Assembly (NCBI GenBank): GCA_015179125.1
Contig: WHVA01000127.1
Location: forward strand, 178,659-242,658
DNA from: Gautieria morchelliformis
Taxonomy: Eukaryota; Basidiomycota; Agaricomycetes; Gomphales; Gomphaceae
Reading direction: 5' to 3'
Length of the DNA stretch: 64,000 bases
The notes below the pieces were generated by a model, which saw only the letters and a list, made by a program, of their open reading frames with translations, was not told where the DNA came from and ran no database searches. The first letter of the stretch is position 1. Every line of letters begins with the position of its first letter. The translations under genes and the position numbers were made by a program. Below are positions 45,594 through 56,067 of the stretch, piece after piece.

Positions 45594-46558
45594 TGTTTGT
45601 TATTGTATCAAGTTACCCCATTTTCCCTTTCATCCCTCCATCTTTATGTTCTCTCCATTCGCCATTCACTGGATTCACCAAATGACCATTCGCTACTTGC
45701 ATCATTCACCTGCAGTCACGCCATCAAACACAATTGACATCCTCTAACTGGTGTGATGGTTCATCACTGGCCCCATCACCTTCCCGATTTGAGCCCCTTT
45801 GGGTGTTCCTATGGCCAGCATGCATGCATGGGACATCCTACCAGTAGATCATGCAGAGTTGAGCCATTAGACCAAGAGTCCATGCAGGGTAAGATGTATA
45901 CAGGTCTCAAGGCATGTTTTCTTACCTAGGTACCTTTGTCTGCTTTCCTCCCCATTGTTTCATGTTTGCACTCCTGCTTAGTTCTATTGTATCATCTATT
46001 TGTATCCTGACTGTGCACCCCCTGTCCAACCCTGACTCACAACAGCCTCTTTCCTATTCGCTGATAGCATACGAGCATTCAGTATAAGTAGTTTACATTC
46101 ACATGTATATTCTACAGTTCAATTATCATATGTCTATCTTGTGCAAAACCTGACTACACTGTGACCATCGTCCTAAACCCTCTCCTCTAGACTACTACCT
46201 CTAACCAGAGTAGAGCTTAGGCACCACTGGTGAGTTCCTATATCTCACCTTCACCACTTTAGTCTTTGAACTCCTGTCTATGCTGGCAAAGGGCTCTGAA
46301 GGAGTACCTTCACTGGCAAAAGGATTGTTACTGCTAGACAACCCTTCCATGAAACCTGGCACATTACATTGTCAAGTGCCACAAGCTATTTCGCTTCAAC
46401 TGTAGATCAGGGCAAACTCCGTTCAAGTAGCCCCTTTACTTCATAATCTTTACTGGCTTTACATTATTCGCCAAACTACATATTTTGTCGCACAAGCCGT
46501 TTGGGCATTCGCTGTGTGCACTAATACACGATATTAACACCCAAATCTAATCTTGACA
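45594..46558 (+). repeat. Solo LTR, family S, copy 4
   Basis: 965 bp, TGTCATGACCTG to CTTGACA, with the 5-bp duplication GTTAT at 45589-45593 and 46559-46563. Inserted inside the integrase core of gypsy C, between the Gly and Tyr codons preceding HPEG. Confidence 0.93.
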
Positions 46559-47200
46559 GTTATCATCCTGAAGGCAACAATTAAACCAAACATGTAAACC
46601 AAACTCTGGAACGGTATCTTTGTGTGTATTGCAACTATCAACAGGACAACTGGTCCAAGTTGCTACCACTGGCCAAGTTTGCGTACAACAATGCTTGGAA
46701 TGCCACTACCAGCATCTCAGCCTTCTTTGCCAACAAGGGCTACAACCTGAACCCCGTGGTTCATCCCAAACGGGACCTCGCTTCCTCTAGGGCCCAAGAA
46801 TTTGCAGTTGACCTTGACCAGCTCGATGCTGCCTTGAAAGAGCAAATTAAACTTGCTCAATCTCAGTATCAGGTCTTGGCTGATGTGTGTTGCGCTCCTG
46901 CTCCTGAGTTTGCGATTGGATCCTTAGCATTTGTAAAAGTGCAGTTCTTCCAGACAACCTGGCCGGCAAAGAAGTTAGCCAAGAAGTACCCTGGCCCCTT
47001 TGAGATTATTGGCTTACATCCTTCAGCTTCAGGACAGCCTTCAGACAGTCCACCCGGTCTTCCATGTCTCCATGCTCGAACCCACAACCCCAAATATAAT
47101 CCCAAATTGGGTTCAGTCTCCGCCGCCTCCAGTTGAGATTGACGCAAGACAGAGTACAAGATTTCAGAGATCTTAGACACCAAGGTCAACCAGTGCCATA

Positions 47201-47544
47201 CACTGGAGGCATATAAAGATTTCTGGTCTGAAAAACTGTTCAAAAATATTTTTTAGTGTTTTTAATGTAAAAAAACTTTAACAAATTTTTGTGTTTTTGT
47301 TATAATTTGTTGAGCAAGAAAAGCGTAAAAAAGTTTAAAGTTTTTTTGCAGGGTTTTTTATGTCTTTTTATAAGTTTCTTTGTGAAAACACAAAGAAACA
47401 CATAAAAAACCCTGAAAAAACTTTGAATTCATTTACAATTTTCTTGCTCAACAAATTCTAATAAAAACACTAAAAATATTTGGAAAATCTTTACAGTTTT
47501 TTCAACAGTTTTTCAGACAAGAAAACTTTTATATGCCTGCAGTG
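47201..47544. mobile_element. Fold-back MITE with CACTG ends
   Basis: 344 bp. Ends are CACTGGAGGCATATAAA on the left and the complement of CACTGCAGGCATATAAA on the right, flanked by ATA (47198-47200 and 47545-47547). Nearly the whole element is one AT-rich inverted repeat: AACAAATT and GAGCAAGAAAA in the left arm mirror TTTTCTTGCTC in the right arm. It interrupts the chromodomain reading frame of gypsy C; removing it and one ATA restores a continuous genomic text. CACTG termini with a 3-bp duplication suggest the CACTA/EnSpm group; PIF/Harbinger is an alternative. Confidence 0.88.
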
Positions 47545-47989
47545 ATAGACCTTGTAACCTCCTGTACCTTGTCCATTGGGCTGGTTATGAAGATACCAAT
47601 GAAGAGACCTCATGGGTCCTCGTGACTGAGCTCAGCCATGTGACTGAGATCATGACCAACTTTCACTCAGTCTACACTGCCAAGCCTAGACCATGGGTTC
47701 CTTGAACCCGAGCTTTGGCTCGCCCATTCCTTTCAACTCTTTATACGGTCATTTTCTTAGTTAGACAAAAATTCACACTTTTGCTATGTTCATCTTGGCC
47801 GTTTTGCCAAATACTTATACTTGTAGTTCTCGGCTTTCCCCTCTCTGAAGCTACTATCATCCCTCTACATGTCCATCTGTCCCCTCCGTCTTTTTCCATT
47901 CTGTTCCTTTTCCAAAACAAACAAAATACCAAGAAAATCCCAAATCACATTCCTGAACTTCCAAACCCATAATTACAGTCACTCATAAA

Positions 47990-50445
47990 ACCTGGCATCT
48001 TCCATCCCCAGGTCTCTTTCCATTTCCATCTGTTTTCCTTTTCCCTTGTCCTGTTTTTCCTTTTCCCTTGTCCTGTTTTTCCTTCCCCCTTTCCATCACC
48101 AAATCCAAATCCAAACCCAAACCCAAACTTGAACCCCTTTTCCCAGCTAACTCAGCCAGGATAATCCGCTGATCCCCTGCTGGACCACCATCCGAAGGTC
48201 CTTCTGCATCCCAATCAAGAAAGCCAGCACCCCTCGGCCCAGGTCGGACACTACCTGTGTCTCCACGATCAACTCCCACAGGAGCTCATTGGTCGACACA
48301 CCCAGCATAATACTTGCTGCAGGAGGATGACCATCCCACCCAGCCTCAAAAACCTGTCAAGATTGGTTTTCAGGCATTAATATGGTGTATTAGTGAACAC
48401 AGCGAATGCCCGAGTAACTTGTGCGAATAAGTATGCTGTTCAGCGAATAGGTGAACCAATAAATGTTCACAAGATAAGAGGTCTGCCTGAGTGGGGCTCG
48501 CCCTATCTACAGTCGTAGCGAAATAGCCCATGGCACTTGATGATGTAACGTACAAGGTATCACGGAAGGGTTGTCTAAGTAGCGACAATCCCCTCTCCGG
48601 CAAAGATGCTCCTTCGGAGCCCTTCGCCGTCAGCACAGAAAATAGTTCAAAGGCTAAGGTAACGAAGATGAAGTACGAGAACTCACCAGTGATGCCTAAG
48701 TCCTCTTCTGGTCAAAGATAGAAATATGCAGGAGAAGGCTCAAGACGATGATCACAGTGAGGTCAAGTTTGCACAAGATGGATGATGCATGATAATTGAA
48801 CTGGGGAATATACATGCGAAATGCAAACTACTTATATCGAATGCTCATAAGGTATCAGCGAATAGGAAAGAGGCTGTCATGAGTCAGGGTTGGATAGGGG
48901 TGCACAGTCGTGATACAACATAGATGAAATAAACATACAATAGAGTGAGAGAAGAGGGAGAACATGAAATGACGGAGAGCGAAGGTGGTGAAGGCACCTA
49001 TGTAGGAAATTATGTCTTGGGGCCCGCATATACACCGCCCTGCATGGGTTCTTCATCTGCTGGGCTGATCCCACACGACCTACAGGTAGAACATCCCGCG
49101 AACGCACCCTGCTCATATGAACACCAAAAGGGGGTTGGATCGAGAAGCTGATGGAGCTACTGACGAGCCATCATGCCGGGTAGGGATGTTGATCGTGATT
49201 TGATGGTGTGCCTGCTGGCGAATGATGCGAGCAGCGAATGGCTGTTCAGCGAAATGCGAGAGGGCGAACGGAGATGACATAGGGGAGGAATGGTCGAGGT
49301 GGAGGGCGAAGCCAAGCGAACACGGGGGAGGAGTGGCGAAAGGGGAAATGGGGATAACAAGGTGCAGGAAATACACAAGTCATGACAATCCAATCATAGG
49401 AACACCATTGAAAGAGGGTTGAGCAGAGGAGGTGATAGGCCCAGCGATGACTGCCAAGTCAGTCCAAAGACATCAATCATGCTTTGACGGCGTGGCTATG
49501 GTAAATGGCGCGAACAGTGAAGATTGGTTGCCGAACACGGCAAGGGCGATCGGAACGAACACGGAGGTGGAGTGAGAAATAGGAGAACAGGGCATCTGAG
49601 TATGGGAAATAAACACGTCATGACAAAACCCCTCGAACAGGTCCAAGTGGATCTCAACTGTCGGCTTGGAACCCAACAGCTTCAAGGGAGTTCCCTTGGC
49701 CTTTTTCAGCCTCAGGTCCTCGTTGTCTGAAGATGAAAGGATAATCATCTCCACTTTTCTTTTTCACTTCCTGTTGAGAAATGAGCACTGGACCTTGCAT
49801 TGATTGCAAGGCCGGCACGCTGTCCCCGTCCTGAGTATGCACCAGTCACCCCAGAAGCTGCAGTGGTCGCATGGACCCTTCTAAATAGGACAAGTCAGTA
49901 AAGCCATTGACAAGAACCCGTCAATTTACTGCAACTTCCTTATCCTCCTCCATACTTGGCTTTTTACTCCATTCCTCATTCCAAACTTTCCAAGCAACAT
50001 TCAGCTTTTTGGGCTGTTGATGGCTCCGCCTGGATTTCAGTTTACCCCCAGTTGCTTGCTGCTTGGCAAACTCGGCATTCATTGCCCAAGCCTTCACAGC
50101 GGTATCAAGGTTGGCCGTCTCCTGCATTTCCAAATCGGCTTTCTGTCTTGCCTCACAGTCAGCTTTTTCCTGAGCCTCCCAAGCCTCCTTAATCCTCTTG
50201 GAATGACCCTTCTCGCATGCCCTGTGCTCTTCTTCGGCTCTCTGCAAAGCCTCAGTTCTCCATTTGTGTTCTTCCCCCAGTTTCTGCTCTTCCTCAGCCT
50301 TCTTCTTCCTCTCAGCGGCCTCCTTGCATTCTTGTGCAATGCACTGGTGCTCCCTCAGCTTCTCCAGCCTCACATCCTGCTCCCATTCCTCCTCTTCAAG
50401 TAGCTTCTTGAGCTCCTCAATGGTGGGTTCATGGGCCTCAGACAT
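47990..50445 (-). pseudogene. Antisense coiled-coil / zinc-cluster protein in gypsy C 3' region
   Basis: Minus-strand ATG at 50445 (MSEAHEPTIEELKKLLEEEE) opens a 174-codon frame to a stop at 49921. Residues ~8-120 are charged Glu/Lys/Ala/Gln heptad-like sequence, a clear coiled coil, followed by a basic segment. Downstream, in a shifted frame, a cysteine cluster reads GPCDHCSFWGDWCILRTGTA then CRPCNQCKVQCSF (about 49870-49775). Beyond the S-family solo LTR (48355-49625) minus-strand coding text resumes (NELLWELIVETQVVSDLG near 48280). I recall similar coiled-coil plus C-x2-C proteins of unknown function in agaricomycete gene sets. It runs opposite to gypsy C, between its chromodomain and 3' LTR. 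Confidence 0.65.
48355..49625 (-). repeat. Solo LTR, family S, copy 5, with duplicated end
   Basis: Minus orientation: plus strand starts TGTCAAGATTGG and ends GTCATGACA at 49625. Duplication AAACC at 48350-48354 and 49626-49630. A second GTCATGACA lies at 49387, exactly 238 bp in from the end, the same internal duplication as in copy 2. Confidence 0.9.
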
Positions 50446-50582
50446 GGTGGTTAGAGAGATGATGGGAGAAGGCAAGAAGCAAAAAGGCCACACCAAGCTT
50501 AAATGAAGCATAAATAACCTTTCGCCTGGCAATCTCTGGGATCTCACTTATGGCCTCATGGGTTCGACCATAAGGGGGAGGT

Positions 50583-51510
50583 ACTGTTACGTACCAGTTC
50601 CCAAGTCTGGTCCCAAAGCCTTGGCTTCGTACTAGCTCAGAAACCCTTGGTTCTCACTTACACTCTTTGGTTCACCTCCATTCTCCTTGGACCTCCTTGG
50701 TCCCCTTTTCCCAATCACCCATTACCCCTGATTCCCTTTCTTAGATAGTCCCATGCATCCCCTTTCGTCACCCCTTAGTTACTCAAGGTGGATGGTTGAA
50801 ACTTTTTATTACATGTAGCTTCACCCATTTTATTCTCAGATTATAGAAAAGAAGAGGGTGAAAGTATATGGCAATTTTATTGTTGGGATATAAATAAATT
50901 TACTTTTGTCCCTCCGCAAGCGGCGGCTCAGCTGATGAGAACGCCTCTTTTGATTTTCATGCCTCTTCTTATTTTTTCTACCAACTTTTAATATACACTA
51001 TATCATTATAACTATTCATATTAATACTCCTTCTCATATATATTACAAATATCTATCCAACTACTATTACTTCATATTGTACTCTAATACTCTCTCATTA
51101 TAACTATTCATACTAATACTCCTACTCATATCTGTTAGAAGTATCTGTCCATTATTACTCTATCTTGTAGTCTACTACTCGCTCATATGTATATATATCT
51201 CCGAGATGTTTAAATATATACAAAATCTTCTAATAACATCTATTATTCTCCTTATAAATACTACTATATATGCCTATATGCTGTTCTTGATACTCTTGTA
51301 ATAGATATTATATACTCATATATGCTGTATCACATGACCTTTTTGATTATCCTCCCAATCTGCTATCACCATCCACGACCCTGCATCCTGTTTATCCTAT
51401 ATAAACCCCCCATCATGTACTCTAGCCCCTCAGTCAGAAATTGCTTAGACCTCATACAACTTAAGCTTCCATCTGATATTGATATCCAAGCCATAAACAT
51501 GGACCAGTAG
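50583..51510 (+). repeat. LTR following gypsy C (3' LTR), end uncertain
   Basis: Begins TGTTACGTACC directly after a purine-rich tract. A TATATAAAC box lies near 51397 followed by CTCAGTCAGAAATTG, similar to the nested LTR at 20042. The expected terminal ACA was not located, so the right end is approximate and may be truncated. Confidence 0.6.
50995..51190 (+). repeat. AT-rich imperfect tandem repeat inside the LTR
   Basis: Two copies of ~95-100 bp sharing CATTATAACTATTCATA, TAATACTCCT and CTCATAT, starting near 51003 and 51097. Strongly AT-rich compared with everything around it. Confidence 0.7.
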
Positions 51511-51960
51511 CACTCAGATATAATCAACCATGATTATAACTTGACACCTTTGAATGTAGGGCACACAGTCTATTACATCACGTGAAGATGATCATGGTCC
51601 TGTGTTTTGAGTGAGGTCAAATGGCAAAGGTATATACATAAACCGGCATCGGCGGCCATGGCATTATCTTACCTGATCTGCTCATAATCGGTGAACAAGG
51701 TCCTATATGAGATACCTGATCAGCAACTACGTGAAGGCACTGTAGTGACCTGGGTTGAACCCAGGTCACTGCAGTCCCACTAGGAGCTATTAGCAGACAA
51801 CAATGAGCTATCTATCTTAGCCAGGGAGCAGAATGAGGAGAATACACAATCAGCAGAGGGTCAAGCCAAGCTCGGCTTGGCCTCACGTACGAGATCAATG
51901 GGCCTAGACCTCACCAACCACCAGTTCCCACAGGGAATGGATAGTTGGGCCCATTGCTCC
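51511..51960. other. Flank of the Ngaro-like element, containing a strong hairpin
   Basis: Non-coding. 51739-51775 is an 18-bp stem with one wobble and a one-base loop (core AGTGACCTGGGTT/AACCCAGGTCACT). A smaller stem GCCAAGC/GCTTGGC lies near 51864. It sits within 200 bp of the recombinase stop codon and may belong to the element's terminal repeats. Confidence 0.5.
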
Positions 51961-51962
51961 AC

Positions 51963-52900
51963 TCACCGCTGTTTGAATGTGGACATGGTAGTGAGAATAC
52001 TAGCATGAGACTGGAAATTGAAACCAATGAAAAGGGGGAGAATCTCCTTGCAATGGTGCCAGTAAGCAAGAAAAGACTGTGAGGACCAACGGCCCTGCAT
52101 CATCACTATCCATGGGTCAATGCCAAGGAGGAGAAGGAAGGTAGTGCCACCCATGCGGAAGCCATGGCCGAGGACCAGGGGTAGGGAGGCAAGGGCCCAA
52201 ATCACAGCAACGCTCAAGGAGCTGTTTCCAATGCATTGGAGCCCACGCACCATCAGCTGTCTCAAACGTGAAGAGAGGAGCCTCTGAAGGGACAGCGCTG
52301 TTGGAATCGGGATGATGGAGGAAGGCAGCGGTGGCGGAGCAAGAGCAGGCAGAATCCATGATGTGTATGTCATCCCCATTTGGCTTGGTCTTGGACAGAG
52401 GAATGTGAAAGGATATGTAAGCACAGTGGTTACCAGCTTGATGCCTGTGGAATGGGACACATGCCGTGTGGGATCAAAGCGGGCATTGATGAGAAGTTCA
52501 CCGAGGTGCAAGCAGGACCAGAACACCACACAGGCAACAGCGAAGACAGCAATGTCAAAAGAGTAGGTGAGATCCAGATGCGCTCAAAGAGCGCGCAGAT
52601 GCTGCAAGGTAACAGGGTCACGCTTGGGTAAAGAGGATGAGGATGGGGTGAAATGAGCAGCACCCTGCACGGAACATTCAAGCATGTTGCTGCCAAGCCA
52701 CAGAGCATCATTGATTTGATGCCACAATTTTGAGCCCGCCAACTATTGATGCATTGCAGCTTTGCCAACCAAGCCCGCACCACGCATGGTAAGGAAAATG
52801 CTTGACAAGGCCTCAGAGGCCAGCATACACAAGAGTTCAGGTATGGAGTAATCATCACAGAAGTGCATGAACCGAACAAGGCCCATGGCATAACTAGATA
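51963..52900 (-). pseudogene. Tyrosine recombinase of Ngaro-like element
   Basis: Minus strand. N-terminal part near 52890-52620 (with a stop). The core begins near 52600, with FWSCLHLGELLINARFDPTR near 52525-52470, where the first catalytic Arg region would be. The C-terminal GHGFRMGGTTFLLLLGIDPW (near 52185-52125) holds the His-x-x-Arg pair; WSSQSFLAYWHH (near 52090) holds the candidate nucleophile Tyr. Stop at 51963. Such enzymes integrate a circular cDNA without target duplication. Frames are broken, so it is inactive. Confidence 0.82.
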
Positions 52901-52979
52901 AAGTGGAATATTGTACAGAACTGGCTAGAAGAAACCTTCTGTGGACAACTAAGGAAGGGGGTAAGTGGAAGGACAGGTC

Positions 52980-55150
52980 TCACATGGCTTGAAGGCCATA
53001 AGGTGAAACCCAGTGCACAAAACAATCGGGCAGAGACCAGAGGCCGGAGGTGGCTGGGATTGATGATAGAAGGCCAAAGTACATCATGGAAGGGGGTGGA
53101 AGACAAGGAAAGGGGGATGGCAGCAATGGAACGGGGGGGGGGGTGGATATGCCAAATAGTGCGGCATCAGCATTCTGGGAGGCAACTGATGGGATGAGCA
53201 CATGGGAGAGATAGTCAGGGAGCTCCACCGGTAAGGGGAATGTGCACAAGAGATTGGAAGTTGAGTCAGGAAGTATACCACGCGAGATGCAGTCAGCCTT
53301 GTTGGCTACAGATGCCACATAGACCGGGGATATAAGAATATTGGAAGGTACAAGAGCAGCAGTCATGCAGCGTATGAAATCGTTGTGAGGGATATTATGT
53401 GAGCACCCTTTCTCAAATGCGGAGATAACATCCATATTGCCACCCCAGATGATGAGGTTACAGTCTGAAAGGTTCTGTGAAAGGCACCAGAGAATGGTGA
53501 GTTCAAGAGCAATAGACTCCGCCCAGCCAATGTCTCAGCCGGCTGCCTTCCACCCCTCAGTCAGCTTCCAAGTGGCCCACTTGTCCCCCACAGTCAAGCC
53601 AATACCCCACAAGGTAGAAGCATTGACATAAATGGCAAGGTGGCAAAGTGCACGTGGCAAGAGGGAGGGTGAAGCATCAGGGACATTGAGGATGCATTCC
53701 CACCACCGCAGGGCCTCTTTAACAGATGCTGGATGATGCAGTGCCCAATTGGTGGGAAACTTAGACATGAAAGAGCAGAGGGGGGAAAGGGCATGATGGC
53801 TCTGTTTATACATGAAACAGACATGTTGTGTAAAGTCCCTAGGAGGCTGGTGCAGTCACAATGTGTGACACAGCAATTAGCGAGAGACAGGAACGATGTG
53901 ACCTTGGTTAGAGTTCACACCCTCTTTTCCTCCGGTAAAGCCACAGTGCACAGGGAATAGGTCCATAAGAAACCAACAAAGAGGAAAATGAAGCCAAAAA
54001 CACTTCCTTTAATGTTGACAGGATGCCAAGGGATGCCAAGAGGAGTAGTAACAGCGAAGATGTGATCCAAATCGAAGGAATAGACAAAGCCAGAGTGATC
54101 AGAAGTGGTGATGGGAGAATGGAAGAAAATGAAATCATCGACCCATTTGATTGTGTGCTCAATACCATGAAACTTGAGGATATCAATCAGGGCATCTGCA
54201 ATAGTGCCTTGTATGCCCCCTGCTGGAGCCAAACCAAACATGGCACAATGCTCGACCCAAATCTGATCGGCCCACATCACCGCAACATATGGCTTGTGCA
54301 CTGCAGAGATGGGCGAGTTGTGGTATGCCTTAGTGATATCAAGTGAAGCCACCTGAGTGCTAGGTGGGCAGGCAGAGATCTACCTAAAAGGTGTATGAGC
54401 GTGGAAGAATGGAGCGGCAATGCAAGTGTAAAGTCAGAGGAAGGAGGGGCAAGGCAAGAAGCACCGAGAAAGTAGCAGCAGAAGCAGGACTCATGAAATC
54501 CACACAATGGGCGGCAGAATAGTGGCGAGTGGGAAAATCGGAAGCATCAAGCCAACCATGTGTAGAGCAGCCCAATGAATCTTCTTTGGACAGGTGATGT
54601 ATGAAGTGCAATGGGTGGGTGAGAGAACCTGGATTTTCAATGACACCAAGAGGGGATGTGCAAAAATGCCCATTGAAAATGCAATGCAGGTTGGAGACAG
54701 AGAAACGGCCATCCATGCAGCCAGCCACAACCTCCTCAGCAAGGGAGGCAGAAACATAATCAGGATGCAAGGGGGCAGAGATGAGGTTCATTGGAATAAA
54801 TGTCTCTGTGAGCAGAGGGGGGCTGCCAATGGGAGAGCCATAAGAGATGTCATGAACAAGATTGGAGTAGTGGGAAGTGAGGCCTGAATCATGTAACACA
54901 AGCTGCCATGTGGAAGGATTATTAGACGTAATAACTTTATAAAGGATGTGGGAGAAATTAGTTTCTGGGACATGCAGAGGCAGCATGATGCGCATCACAA
55001 CAGAGGGCACAGGCATGATTGCTGTGCATGGGAGAGGAGGGGTCAGAGCAAGAGCTGCGGATGTTGAACATGACACAGATGTGTCTGTTTGACTTGTCGA
55101 CAAGGTGGTCATTACACCATTCACAGAGAATGGGGTGCTCAGGGCGGCTG
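52980..55150 (-). pseudogene. RT and RNase H of Ngaro-like element
   Basis: Minus strand. N-terminal RT (near 54870-54490): NGHFCTSPLGVIENPGSLTH, IHHLSKEDSLGCSTHGWLDA. Palm (54352-53915): ASLDITKAYHNSPI, FGLAPAGGIQGTIADALIDI and the active-site VDD at 54134-54142. RNase H-like region near 53350-53280 (VYVASVANKADCISRGIL). Frames alternate, with several breaks. Confidence 0.83.
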
Positions 55151-55152
55151 GC

Positions 55153-55966
55153 CTAGGAGGCGCTGCAAGAGGAGGCATGGTGGCCAATGACCCTGCAATA
55201 TAGACAGCGCACCGGCTTGCGGTTTTCCCAAAAGGAATTACCAGAGCGAGTGCGATCTTTGTCATAAGGAGCGTAGCGTGGCGAGTGCGAGCTGGCGATG
55301 GTGTCAGGAGAGAAGGTGTGTTGCGCGGAGCGAGAGGGATGCGTGTCAGAGTAGGAGGCCGCCCGTGGTGAAATGGAATTGCGTGCACGTTTGAACATCA
55401 CAAAGTAGGCGGGGTCATTTGGATCTACCAAGAACGGTTTATCGGTAAATTGAGCGCGCAGAGGTCACGCCATGCAGATAGATGATGAGCAAAAGCGGTA
55501 TCTGCCAGCATACACACATGATGACAATGCCGGCCATTGGCCAGGGTGGTGTCCATGAGCTTGTTGACGACCGAGAGCCAGTTCTGGTACACCTGCAGGA
55601 AGGTGGTGGTGTCAAGAGAGTCTTCCGAGAGGAAGAACAAGTTGTCTAGTGATTGCTTTCCAACCCCGTTGCCAAAGGGGATCTTGTTGTACCACAGGTT
55701 GTCATTGTGAAGAATCGTTGGTTGGAGAAGGTGTCGTAATCGTAATGGAAGGAGCGATGGGTCACAAGTTAAGGAAGTCAACTAAGCTAGGCAGGTCATC
55801 GTCAACATCACCGTTGGAAATGTTTCTCTGTCCTGGCCACCACTCGCCGAAACAGATCGAGTTCTTGATCAGGTTCGACGGTCTGCGACCCGGCGGCCCA
55901 ACGGAGGATGGCCCCGGAATGCCGGTTGATGAGCGTCCAGGTGAGGCCTTGCCAGATACACCCTGA
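55153..55966 (-). pseudogene. Gag of Ngaro-like element
   Basis: Minus strand. NLIKNSICFGEWWPGQRNI near 55880, then NDNLWYNKIPFGNGVGKQSL and SWLSVVNKLMDTTLANGRHC-like text (near 55700-55520). The last part has KPVRCLYCRVIGHHASSC, a CCHC knuckle near 55205-55165. Frame changes near 55790 and 55430. Confidence 0.75.
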
Positions 55967-56067
55967 GGGGGTCGTTCAGACAGAACGATAGAGAAACAAT
56001 TCGTGATGCTATGCTATGATGTGGAGGAGTGAAGGAGTGAAGGGTGTGATTACCAATCACACCCTTC

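Larger units (their letters stand above)
41838..47702 (+). pseudogene. Gypsy C pol with chromodomain, interrupted by two solo LTRs and a MITE
   Basis: Protease with ALVDSGSTCFIES near 41970 and VVLGHKWL near 42185; RT starting PHQPYDLKI near 42565 with YLDD at 43066-43077; RNase H with ETDALDYAL (43508) and NHKNLEYF (43722); integrase zinc-binding region and core after the first LTR (SFVIDFCKSCTTCL near 45280, ALDMKLHFTSGY ending at 45593). The core resumes after the second LTR with YHPEGNN, then CNYQQDNWSKLLPLAKFAYN. The chromodomain is split by the MITE between ISEILDTKVNQCH (to ~47197) and LLYLVHWAGYEDTNEETSW (from ~47560). Stops repeatedly fall where relatives have Arg (CGA to TGA), for example near 42543, 42909 and 43423. 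Confidence 0.9.
40640..50582 (+). mobile_element. Ty3/gypsy chromovirus C, old and heavily interrupted
   Basis: Plus-strand order: gag (40772-41816), protease-RT-RNase H (41838-43770), integrase and chromodomain (45107-47702), then a 3' region ending in a purine-rich tract (AAGGGGGAGG, 50568-50577) before an LTR at 50583. The element is interrupted by solo LTRs at 44122, 45594 and 48355 and a MITE at 47201, each with a target duplication. It is strongly CpG-depleted. A 5' LTR was not identified; the start is set just after the hairpin element. Linking the 3' region (47703-50582) to this pol is inference from order and the purine tract. Confidence 0.8.
51740..56067 (-). mobile_element. Tyrosine-recombinase retrotransposon (Ngaro/DIRS-like), decayed
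   Basis: Minus-strand order gag with CCHC, RT, RNase H, tyrosine recombinase. RT motifs (GHFCTSPLGVIENPG, KWVDDFIFFHSP) and the recombinase GHGFRMGG segment identify the DIRS/Ngaro order rather than an LTR element. No integrase or LTR is present. Boundaries are approximate, set at the strong hairpins 51739-51775 and 56039-56067. Confidence 0.85.

Noticed and set aside
49388-49630. Separate insertion next to S copy 5
   Set aside because: The AAACC duplication lies outside 49625, so the extra 238 bp belongs to the same LTR, as a duplicated end.
50925-50955. tRNA A-box-like stretch GGCTCAGCTGATGAGAACG
   Set aside because: No B box or clover-leaf follows within tRNA distance; at most a scrap of a tRNA-derived SINE.
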